Origin: Prorocentrum cordatum
Lineage: Eukaryota; Sar; Dinophyceae; Prorocentrales; Prorocentraceae
Length of the DNA: 64,000 nucleotides
Direction: 5' to 3'
NCBI GenBank assembly: GCA_963575745.1
Contig: CAUYUJ010005758.1
Location: 479,167-543,166 of the forward strand
How positions within the stretch are numbered: position 1 is the first letter of the stretch; the number at the start of each line of letters is the position of its first letter. This document shows positions 56,250-64,000 of the stretch, in pieces. The notes below the pieces were generated by a model. It was not told the origin of the DNA and ran no database searches. It saw only the letters and a list, made by a program, of their open reading frames with translations. The position numbers and the translations under genes are program-made.

Positions 56250-57650
56250 TGCTCACGTCTGGTTCCAGCGTATCGCAACGGCATCATGTTCGGGGCGCCG
56301 GTGCTTCCGCCACCATCGCGGGGCGTCCAGCCCCCGCCAACAACGCGCTCTGTCCACGGAAGCTGCACGCCTTCCGCCAACGTCGGCATGAAACGCCTCA
56401 GGCTGTACGACGTGATCAGTTTCCTCTCGAGCGGTGAATTCAGACAAAGGCCGATCTCAGACTGCAGAAACTTTGAGAAGTGCGCGAGACGCCAGAGCTG
56501 CCCCGTATCCTCGTGCGCCGCGAGGCCCCCTTGGCAGGGGGGCGCCTTCGCCGGCAGCCCCTGCGCGCTTATGCCACGCGTCCCAGAGCACATCCGCTGC
56601 GCAACGCGGCTCCGCGGTCCGCACCAGGCACCAATCGAAACATCCGCCGCGCTTTCCGCGGTAACATCTGAACCAGGCCAGCGCTCTCGTCCTTTCAATC
56701 GGGTACGACCGTGACAAATGCTGGAATCTCAGCCACCCGTGGCACAGCGCGATCGCTGCAGCGGCGGGAACCTCGAGCCAACCGCGCTGCGCTGCCTGTG
56801 CGGCAAGGATCTGATGCAGGAACGATACCATGCACGGCTCGAGCACGGTCGCTTGCCGCAACTCTCCCCCCGCTTTGCTCGCGGGCCGCGCGTCTGGCTT
56901 CATCGCGTCTTCGAGCGCGAACGGCGCACCGAGATACTTCTGCAGCCACTTCAACCGATTCCACACTCGCACCCCGGAGGCTTGTTCACCGCACATATGA
57001 CATATGAACTCGTCCACCATCAGTGTGCTGCCAGCAGCCTCCGCGGAGAGGGGCTCGAGCTGCCTTGCTCGGGCCCACGCCTCCCATCTCGCCCAGACGC
57101 GCAGCGCGTCCCGGACCCCCGCGCTCGCGCCGCGCGCCAGCCTCTTCGCCGCCGCGGACCCGGGTCCGCACAAGCGCTGCGCCTGGCCCTCGGGGAGCCC
57201 CCGCGCCAAGCCGTGCGCTGGGCCCCAGGGCGCGGACAGCTGCACCGCTGCCCCGGCCGCGCTGGCGCGCTGCGCGGCGTCCGCCTCCTCTGTGCTGGAG
57301 GCGCTCGCCGCCGCGCGCTGCGCGCCGCGCCCCCCTCTTGGCGGGCGCAAGCCAGGGAGGGCCATCGCCAGCGCGCGTGGCGGAGCGTCCGCCTTGCGCG
57401 CGGGCGGCGCTGACTGCGCCTCGCGGGCCACCCTGTGCCACGCTGCCACTCGCGGATGCCCCGCGAGCTGCCGAGCTCGCCGCCGCGCCTCCTCCTGTCC
57501 CGAGGCCGCGGCTGCCTCCACCGTGGTAAAGAAAATTGCCAGGTCGTCGACGTCCTCGATGCCTACCTCCCTGACGAAACACCAGAAGCGAGCGCGCGCG
57601 TCGACCGGCAACGTACTCCCTATGGCGGCCAATCCACATTCGCCTGCCAT
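56250..57650 (-). CDS. Tyrosine recombinase of the YR element (one frameshift)
   Basis: ATG at 57650 (MAGECGLAAIGSTLPVDARAR). N-terminal FVREVGIEDVDDLAIFF resembles the Gag-like helix domain. Core: RDALRVWARWEAWARARQL, FICHMCGEQASGVRVWNRLKWL (N-terminal DNA-binding SAM-like), AAIALCHGWLRFQHLSRSYPI (first catalytic Arg region) and WFRCYRGKRGG. After a frame change near 56480-56560 comes LITSYSLRRFMPTLAEGV and the Trp block LPWTERVVGGGW, corresponding to H-x-L-R-R and the later W/H box; the usual His is Tyr here. Role: circular cDNA integration by site-specific recombination. Confidence 0.75.
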
Positions 57651-57705
57651 TGCCACCGCCAAGCAAATGGATGCGAAGCGCAAAAGACAGCAGAGAAACC
57701 CGAGA

Positions 57706-58153
57706 AAAATCAAATCGCAAGGTGAGCGCGGCCACCGCGGCCCGTCGCCCCCCCCTTCCTCGCAGCCCCTCGGCGCGGGCAGCGAAGGGGGGGGGCGCCC
57801 CCCCCCTCTCTTCGCCCCTGCGCCCCGAGCTGCATGCGCGGGCGACGTTTCCAAGGTGTCCGCGCGCGTACATTATAAAAAAGAAAAAAGGAGAAAAAAA
57901 AACAAAAAAAAAAACAAAAAAAAAAAAAAAGAAAAAAAAAAAAGATAAAAATGAAAAACAAAAAAAAAAACAATAAAAGAAAAAAAGAAAAAAAAGAAAC
58001 AGAAAAAAAAAAACATAGAAAGAAAAAAAAGAGAAAAAAAATAAAAAATCAAAAAAAAAACAAGAAGAAAAAAAAATAAACAAAAAGAAAGAATAAGAAG
58101 AAAAAGAAAAGTAAAAGCACTCACCCATGCCTGCCCGGGCCTAAAGTGCACCC
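57706..58153 (-). repeat. A1 terminal repeat of the YR element, carrying a 238-bp A-rich insert
   Basis: 58153-58115 plus 57876-57706 match A2 (49575-49784). Between them, 57877-58114 is about 80% A on plus (AAAAAGAAAAAACAAA), absent from A2. On the coding strand the A repeat contains GCATGG|GTGAGTGC, a consensus splice donor, just upstream of the insert. Confidence 0.85.
57877..58114. repeat. A-rich (T-rich on coding strand) insertion in A1
   Basis: 238 bp of A runs interrupted by single G, C or T. Its position corresponds to ACATTAT|GAAGCACTC in A2. Composition resembles the putative RT intron (51528-51682). Confidence 0.85.
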
Positions 58154-58155
58154 AT

Positions 58156-58330
58156 CACCAGGCGATCCGGAATAATGGGGTCTAGGGCCTGTCGTGATGA
58201 TATGCGATGTTCCGATGTTTGTTTTGTCACTTTGGACCTCTGTGGGGGAGAGGAAGGTGGAAGAAGAGGATCGAAAGTCTTCCTCTGGAGGTCATTCCCC
58301 CTGCCTGGGCGCGGGTGAAAACGTGATTTT
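58156..58330 (-). pseudogene. Continuation of the interrupted LINE (endonuclease C-terminus/linker)
   Basis: The minus frame reads KQTSEHRISSRQALDP then IIPDRLV up to the YR insertion, and continues as IHDHPEV at 49190. Upstream endonuclease motifs were not recognised. Confidence 0.5.
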
Positions 58331-58690
58331 GCAAGTCGCGCGGAGGAGTGCGCCCGCGGAGAAAAGGGGGATTGATAAGGGAAATTTTGAGCAGCGGGGG
58401 GGGAGTTCAGGGGCAGAAGTATCTACCTCGAATCGGCGATACATTGCCGATAAATCGGCAATGGGCACCCGATTGCGAATCCACGCGTTCCTGGGCGGGG
58501 TGGGCTGTAAGGCCAGGGCGGTCCGTGGGCGACCGGGGCTCGATGTGCCCCCCCCCTGGGCGATCCCTGAGCTACCCATGTTTTCTCATTTCAACCTCAG
58601 CTTGTGCGCAGCAGGGGGCGGAGGCGACGCCCCCGCTGTTCTGTGCCCTTCCTGCATCGCGCTGGGAAGCAGGAGGTGGTCGAGGAGACG
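58331..58690. other. No recognised gene
   Basis: Contains the small inverted motif CGGCGATACATTGCCGATAAA and G runs. Could be decayed LINE sequence. Confidence 0.35.
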
Positions 58691-58699
58691 CGAGGGACG

Positions 58700-59180
58700 T
58701 CGCGACTCCAGAACTCCAACCACTCCCAACAGGCATCGCCGCGAGGAGGGAGGGCGCTGCCTCCGAAACAAAAAACAAACACGCATAGAACCAAATCGAC
58801 CCCCCACGCGCGGGCGACGCGACCCAGCCACCCCTGGCGCAAGGGGCGCCAAGGCGGTTGCTGGGCCTCGCCCCAGATGTGGGGCAAGCGCGCGGATGCC
58901 AGCCCTACGGGTCAGTCGCATCGGGCAGCGCGAGACGCGACCCCAGAACCACCCCCAACTGGCCATGCCGCGAGGAGGGGGGGGGGGGGGGCGCGAAGCG
59001 CCGAGTGGCAGGGAACTGCATCCGAAACAAACGAAACGCACAAGCATGCATCGACCGCCGACGCAAGGACGACGAGACCCAGCCATCCCTGGTGCAGAAC
59101 GCCAAAACAATGGCTGGGCCTCGCCCCAGATGTGGGGCATGCCTACGGACGCCTGCCCTTCGGGTCAGTCGCATCGGACC
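58700..59180. repeat. Two tandem ~253-bp imperfect copies
   Basis: CTGGGCCTCGCCCCAGATGT begins at 58861 and 59114. GGTCAGTCGCATCGG, the CGACCCAGCC(A)CCCCTGG type and CATGCCGCGAGGAGGG blocks also repeat. A G run of about 12 lies at 58979-58990. GCCTCGCCCCAGATGTGGGGC can form a short hairpin in each copy. Confidence 0.8.
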
Positions 59181-59397
59181 GTGCGCCAGGGGAGCACAGA
59201 AGAATATCAAATGTGAGTGTAACAGAGAGAAGTTGCACACCGATTAATGTGAATCGTTGCTGCCGAAATTATTGGTCTTTGCAAGCGCCATCGGAAAGCG
59301 GGCCTCCTCTTCCCCGAGGGCTTCCGCGACAGACTGAGCGCGAACCGAATTAACGAAATGCCCCACCCGCGGCGCAACCCGCTCTTCCTCAGCAAGG

Positions 59398-60188
59398 TCA
59401 ACATCGGAGCAAGACAATCTGGCAGCTGAGGCCCTGGCGAACCAAGATACACTCTGGTTCCCCGAAGGAATGGGAACGTGGAGGGGGGGGGGGGTCCTCA
59501 AGGCGAAGAGGGTCAACAATGGCAAACTCTTGCCGCTTGGGATGCCTCTCTCGAAAAATCCTTCTCCGCGCCCGCGAACCAAAAGAAGGGCGAGCCGAGA
59601 GGGCGTCATTGAGACCTGCGAATCGTTCGCGCGAGCTGCGACACATACACAGCTGGCAGATCAACAAGTCTGCTCCGCCACTACATGGGGAACTGAGGCA
59701 ATCGTGCTTTCGGCCCGCTATATCGGCCACGCGAAGACCCCTACCCACTGGGCACCAGCTGGGAAGGGGGCGCTTCGGCCACTCAACGCGATGGACCTTG
59801 TGGCAAAGGAAAACATTTCTCAAAATGCAAGATTCCTCCAACGGCGCGGGCTCACTGCTCACCGCGATGCTGGAAGGGGCTCGACGCATTATTCGCCGAA
59901 TTCTCTGAGAGAATTGAAGCGAGGGAGGAGGCGCATAGCTAGAATACAATACGCACGACATGCTTAATGTGCCTTCCAAAATCCTCCTCGGCCGTAGAAT
60001 CGACCTGCTGCCCGGCAAAAAAAATGCGTTGCCGCGGAGCCGGCGTCGTCGTTGCCCCGCCTCCAAAACCGAACCTCCTCCGACGCTGACTCGTCAGACA
60101 AAGAATGGTAGGGCCTCACGTGGGACACCTCTGAACAGCAACCGAGACAAGTCTCAGCTCGGGCTTCTTGGAGGTGGCCAGCATGCAA
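59398..60188 (-). pseudogene. LINE C-terminal zinc tail
   Basis: The frame 60066-59398 reads HKVHRVEWPKRPLPSWCPV, LSSPCSGGADLLICQL and RRIFRERHPKRQEFAIVD, matching the W-C..C...C.G...HP layout of dinoflagellate LINE tails, with the Cys spacing decayed. 60188-59964 holds the end of the RNase H region. Confidence 0.5.
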
Positions 60189-60308
60189 ACGTTTGCCCCC
60201 CGAGTTGAGCCAGTCTTGGTAGGGCGCGTGGCTTGGCGACGTTCTCGCAATCAGATATCTTATGAAATCACTGTTACAGATCTGGAGAACTGCTAGATAC
60301 GCACATAA

Positions 60309-60899
60309 TTATTCCGCTTGGGGGGTCTTGGGCATGCGTGCCCACGCTGGCCCCGCAGCCTGGCAAATCGGCCTCCTGTCGGAATAAAAAACCACCTTGC
60401 TCCAGGCCGCCCTGGAAGATTCTCGAATCACCCTGCGGACACGGGACCCATCCGCAAAAACACCGCCACCCATGTTTCCTGGCTGGGGAGTGTCTCTTCG
60501 CCAAACAATGGCCATCTCATCCTGGCCCATTTGAACAGCGGCAGAAAGATGGCCCCCTGGGCGGGGAATGGCGCCATCGATAGCGGTGAAGAAGTTGACC
60601 GAGGACTGAGCGCACTCCCTCACGCTATCAGTGGGATATTCCTCGACCAGCCCCCTGCGCTCAGAGTCGAGGCGAGGGCAGATCAAGATGCGATGACGCG
60701 CAGAATATGTCGGGGCCCCGCGCGAGTCGCATTCGCACGGGAACTGATATTCACGCGACCTGGCGAGCAGTCTCGCCCAAGCAGCTCCAGCGGCAAACGC
60801 TCTGAGAGCACCGCGCTGACGACGGGGTGCACTTGGAGGGGGGGGGTGCGAGGCCACCGCGTCGAAGCGCAGGCGGTGCTCAAAGCCATGCTTCGAGCC

Positions 60900-60900
<1 letters not shown>
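60309..60900 (-). pseudogene. LINE Cys motif and RNase H
   Basis: Reads QFPCECDSRGAPTYSARHRI then LICPRLDSERRGLVEEY (Cys...His-R...CP zinc-like), TAIDGAIPRPGG and GGGVFADGSRVRRVIRESSRAAWS, whose FADGS is the first catalytic Asp box of RNase H. Confidence 0.6.

Positions 60901-60904
<4 letters not shown>

Positions 60905-60952
<48 letters not shown>
60905..60952. repeat. (CT)n microsatellite inside LINE 3
   Basis: About 24 CT units on plus, giving an Arg-Glu run in the minus LINE frame. A post-insertion expansion. Confidence 0.95.
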
Positions 60953-60953
<1 letters not shown>

Positions 60954-61436
60954 GAGTCTTGAACGCGGCCGATCGCAAGTGGGGCCTGGCCGGGGCTGGC
61001 GACATGAAACGTTACTCACCATCGTTCTCAAGGTCATCAACAACACGATTGAACTCGGGCATTTCCCACCCGACGCGAGATAACGCGGGCCGAATTGCTG
61101 CGGGGGGGCCCGCGACCGACTTTCAGGATTCCTTAGAGGAAGATAAGACCTCGCCCTGCCCCAACAACGCTCAAGGTGGGGGATGAGGGGGGGCGGCGGG
61201 GTGAAGGCGATTAATCGCGCTCCAAGTCCCCCCCGCGCCAGCGGCTGACGCGCGACGCCCGAGCGAGCCTGGCGGGGCCGCGCTCGAGGAGAGGGGGGGC
61301 CCCCAGCGAGCGCTGACCCGCGGGAAGTTTCATCGCGCGCCCCAGACTTCGCCTATGGCTGGACAGCTCGGAAAAGGGAAACTCCGTAGACTTCGCGCCG
61401 GCAGTTAGAAACGGGCACGCCGCCGCAAGCCCAAAG

Positions 61437-62451
61437 TCACGTAACGCGACGGCCCAGGGTCTCGGCAAGCTGACCCGGCCCCGCGGCGCGAGCAACCCCG
61501 CCCTCGATTGCGTCGGAGGGGGGGGGCGCGCAGTCGGCGACGCCTAAGTTGGCCCCCGTTTGAATGAAGGGCCCGTAAGTCCCATCCCCAGGCGGTCCTG
61601 GATCTCGACGGAAGCGAGGCGGGGCGAGCAAATGAGGGCGGCCTCGTCGGCCGAGAGCTCCTGCATGGTCTGCGGCAGCTTCGAGGGCGCGAGCTGTGCC
61701 GACCACCCCGTCGACGATGGCAATATTGTCAGTGAACGGCTTGAGATCCACATGCAGAGGCCGTTCGACGGCGTCGAGGGGGCCGATGCCATTGACGCGG
61801 GTCATCGTGGTAGCCATGCTGCAGCCAGCGGCCACTCCAGACCTAGCGCAGCAAGGATCATATACCGACCCTTACTTCGTGAGATACCTGACCGAGGAAT
61901 CAGCCTGAATGGGAAGCCTGCTGTGCCCGAGAAGGAAATTGCCCTGGGCGCATCTACTCTGCAACTGCTGAAACGGGAGTGTCTCGCAATACTTGGCGAA
62001 AGCCCAAGGGGGTTAACCGATATCTCTCCCCCCGACGCGCCAGCTTCCAAATCGGGGACTTGCTTTCTAAACCGCGCCCCCCGCTCCCGCGGGAGATCCA
62101 GCCGCGAAGTAAGGTCTGGCATGCCCCTTTTCCCGCTGGTCAGCCAGCGGGCGCCCATCGCGAGCCCGCGCCCGATAGGGCGAAAGGACAACTCACACGC
62201 ATCATAACAATGGCCAGCTGAGCAGGAACGAGCCCTGAAGTCTCCAACACTTGGAACAACAAATCAAAACAAGCCAGCCCTTCGTCGCAGAACCACCCGG
62301 AGTTCCTGGTGCGAAACCCATCCGTGGACACAGCCGAGACACGCTTGTGCCTCATGCAAGCTTTTCGAACCGCGCCCAGCTCCGCGGGGGGGGGGGGGGT
62401 GCAAGCGCCGCTCTGACGGGGGCAGGCGGAGGGGCGGGCAATGCCCTCCAC
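61437..62451 (-). pseudogene. LINE reverse transcriptase remnant
   Basis: 62451-62140 reads FDLLFQVLETSGLVPAQLA then IVMMRVSCPFALSGAGSR (usual ..P.QL..V.MV.IPK..GG.RPIG). 62191-61802 follows with FRPIGRGLAMGARWL, and 61835-61437 gives DLKPFTDNIAIVDGVVGTA and FIQTGANLGVADCAPP (usual ...A..LGVD). The active-site block is not preserved. Confidence 0.55.
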
Positions 62452-62986
62452 AAGGCGCCGAACTTATTGGCCTCGGCCCCTGGGAAAGACTGAGGATCGC
62501 TCACCACTTTCCGCTCCTGAGAAAGATCAGCGCACGGGGCCCGGGGCTCGGGGGCAGGGGCGGGCGGGCGGACGCGGCGACCCCCGCGCCCCACCCCTTC
62601 CAACAGCTAAGCCCTCCAAGCTTGGCTCGGCCGGCGTCTGGAAATCTCCCCCGGGAGATCCGGGGCCTCTCGGGCGCGCCGACGAACGGAGACTTGGCAC
62701 CCCGGATCCACGGGCGGACGCCTTCCCCCCGCAGCACTGCAGAAGGCCATGGAGCGGCCAGAAAGGGGGCGGCGGGGGCGGCAAAGCGGTGAGAAATGAC
62801 GTCGGCCAAGCCTCGGCTGCTGGCCGCCTGGAGCGCCCAGTCGAGGAACAACGCCGCTTTCACATGCCACCGCGCAGCAACGAGGCGAGGCAGACCAGAC
62901 ACCATAAGATCACGGGCGCGAGCGGTTGACCAAGTCACCTCAGGAGGTTCCCCTTGCGAGCCCAAGTGGGCCAGTTCAACCTCCGC

Positions 62987-63499
62987 CTAGTCGGCCCAGG
63001 GGGCGCGCCCTTCAGGCGGGAGGCGGGCGATCGCGGCGCCGCCCCCCTCCTCGGCGAACCGCGGCGGTCGCTCGAAGGCGGCGCGTTCTTGATCGCGAGA
63101 CGGAGGAGGGCCGACAGGACAGATCATCCGATCGGCAGGCAAACTAGGAGGCCCCTTGAGGGCCATCGCCTCCAAGCTGCGGAAACACGCGTGCAGAGAG
63201 AAGCGCGCGGGCCAGCGCGGCGAGAGATCGCCGTCCGAGACCCGATCGCAATGACGAATGGCGCTGCCCAGGCCGGGGCCCACCACCAAGTAATCATTTA
63301 TCCGCATCCCTCCCGTAGTAAGACAAGCCCCGCCACAATCTGAATAGACGATGCACAAATCCACCGATTGACGTGGAGATCCTGGTGGGAAGTTAGAACC
63401 GCCTGCAATCAGCCGTGGCACGCAGAAAGACGTAGCAATCTCTTCAGCAAGCAACTGCTGATTGGCGATCGACAGGTCATCCCCGTCAACCAAGTACAT
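62987..63499 (-). pseudogene. LINE endonuclease remnant
   Basis: Reads PRLIAGGSNFPPGSP where GGDFN.P is expected (Asp replaced by Ser), RINDYLVVGPGLGSAIRHC (usual .IDYF.VS..L...I) and SDGDLSPRWPARFSL (usual SPH.PV.L). Key residues are lost. Confidence 0.6.
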
Positions 63500-63710
63500 A
63501 CATGTGGCTGAGGATTCTACGCCACCTGGGACGCTGAACTCTCGCGGGTCTCCTCGCTGAGATAATGTAAACCCAAAAAGTCTCGCGCAGAAATCGCGAC
63601 TCCCCCAGTGGAACTAGATCCTTGTCCAGGGGCTGCAGGGCTCCAGATGGCGCGATCAGATGGCTCCAGATGGCCCCACCCAGAAGGCGATGCTCTGGCA
63701 GACGCACCAC

Positions 63711-64000
63711 AGTAGGGCAGAGGTGCCCCGCCCCCCCACCCCGAAACGCCGGCCGTTTTAACGCTCAGGGCGAGGGGGGCCGAGCGAGGCTGGGAGGGGC
63801 ACGTCAACGGCCCGGGGGTCACGGTGGGGGGATTGGGGGCTCCGCAGAAAAACAAAAAAATGCAGGGCTGCTAAATCTGACGGGCCCTATCCTTGACCTG
63901 GCGCAGACGCCTCCTAAACCCTGGGTGGTGGGGGCGGACACGTCAGTTGAAACGGAAAAATCAAAAGGCCCCCCGCCCCCCCCCCCCCCCCCCCCCCCCC
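63711..64000. other. No gene; C homopolymer at the end of the window
   Basis: 63966-64000 is almost pure C. Before it, GGGGGG/CCCC-rich sequence. A homopolymer at the very end may be a sequencing or scaffold boundary. Confidence 0.6.

Larger units (their letters stand above)
49191..58153 (-). mobile_element. Tyrosine-recombinase (YR) retrotransposon with split direct repeats, ~9.0 kb
   Basis: Minus-strand order: A1 (58153-57706), YR gene (57650 to about 56250), Ala/Gln-rich repeats, gag with CCCH zinc finger (54396-52823), RT plus RNase H (about 52636-50103), B1 (50006-49785), A2 (49784-49575), spacer, B2 (49414-49191). A1/A2 and B1/B2 are direct repeats, giving the A1...B1-A2-B2 arrangement of Ngaro/PAT-type YR elements. 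YR lies 5' of RT, as in VIPER/TATE. No target duplication beyond AT at each flank, as expected for YR insertion. It sits within a LINE. Confidence 0.85.
59398..63710 (-). mobile_element. Third LINE (endonuclease, RT, RNase H, zinc tail), heavily decayed
   Basis: Minus-strand remnants occur in the expected LINE order: endonuclease end (about 63499-63200), RT (about 62451-61440), Cys motif and RNase H (about 60890-60310) and Cys-rich tail (about 60066-59400). Each is in a different frame with stops, and a CT microsatellite (60905-60952) lies between RT and the Cys motif. Boundaries uncertain. Confidence 0.65.

Noticed and set aside
60209-60216. TTGAGCCA at 60209 as another spliced-leader relic
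   Set aside because: Only eight bases match; expected by chance in 64 kb.
63966-64000. Terminal poly-C as a telomere or biological signal
   Set aside because: A pure C run at the window end is more likely a homopolymer or scaffold boundary; no telomere-type repeat unit.

Overview
This window is nuclear DNA of a dinoflagellate. The decisive evidence is a complete 22-nt dinoflagellate spliced-leader (DinoSL) sequence on the minus strand at 24397-24418. It is supported by a split WD40 gene whose introns use GC and GA donors, by very large introns, by GC-rich sequence with long simple repeats, and by dinoflagellate-type retroelements. The high GC content fits a Prorocentrum-like species better than Symbiodiniaceae or Polarella, but that is a guess. 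No bacterial-style genes, operons, CRISPR arrays or rRNA genes were seen.

Layout. 1-2930 holds GGGCCTCTTGGG-type minisatellites organised in three 1.2-1.4 kb units. 3060-4740 is CCT/C-rich microsatellite DNA. From 5698 to 32340, all on the minus strand, lie three consecutive exons of a gene resembling the axonemal dynein assembly factor DAW1/WDR69 (ODA16 in green algae). They are separated by introns of about 19.5 kb and 7.0 kb, and the gene runs off the recognisable part at both ends. The 19.5-kb intron contains a decayed Ty1/copia LTR retrotransposon (7614-17334) with its integrase segment present three times in tandem. It also contains a nearly complete LINE (18241-24418) that begins exactly with the DinoSL and sits in a TCC microsatellite. 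The 7-kb intron holds a reverse transcriptase fragment with a downstream RD-rich ORF, hairpins, and two copies of a ~240-bp dispersed repeat.

32.4-45.7 kb is mostly non-coding or unassignable. It includes a 950-bp GAT satellite, a GATC-rich minisatellite, a ~83-bp tandem array of about ten units (42377-43205) and a few exon-like islands.

45.7-59 kb is a nested structure. A RNase H-bearing LINE (45700-49190, continuing at 58156) is interrupted by a ~9-kb tyrosine-recombinase (YR, DIRS/Ngaro/VIPER-class) retrotransposon at 49191-58153. That element has split direct repeats A1...B1-A2-B2, a YR gene upstream of gag and RT/RNase H, and a T-rich 155-nt putative GT-AG intron inside the RT that joins its two frames. 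59.4-63.5 kb is a third, badly decayed LINE with endonuclease, RT, RNase H and zinc-tail remnants. The window ends in a C homopolymer.

Every recognisable retroelement lies on the same (minus) strand as the host gene. Most element ORFs carry frameshifts and are described as remnants. Homology calls are from motif recognition by eye, without database searches.
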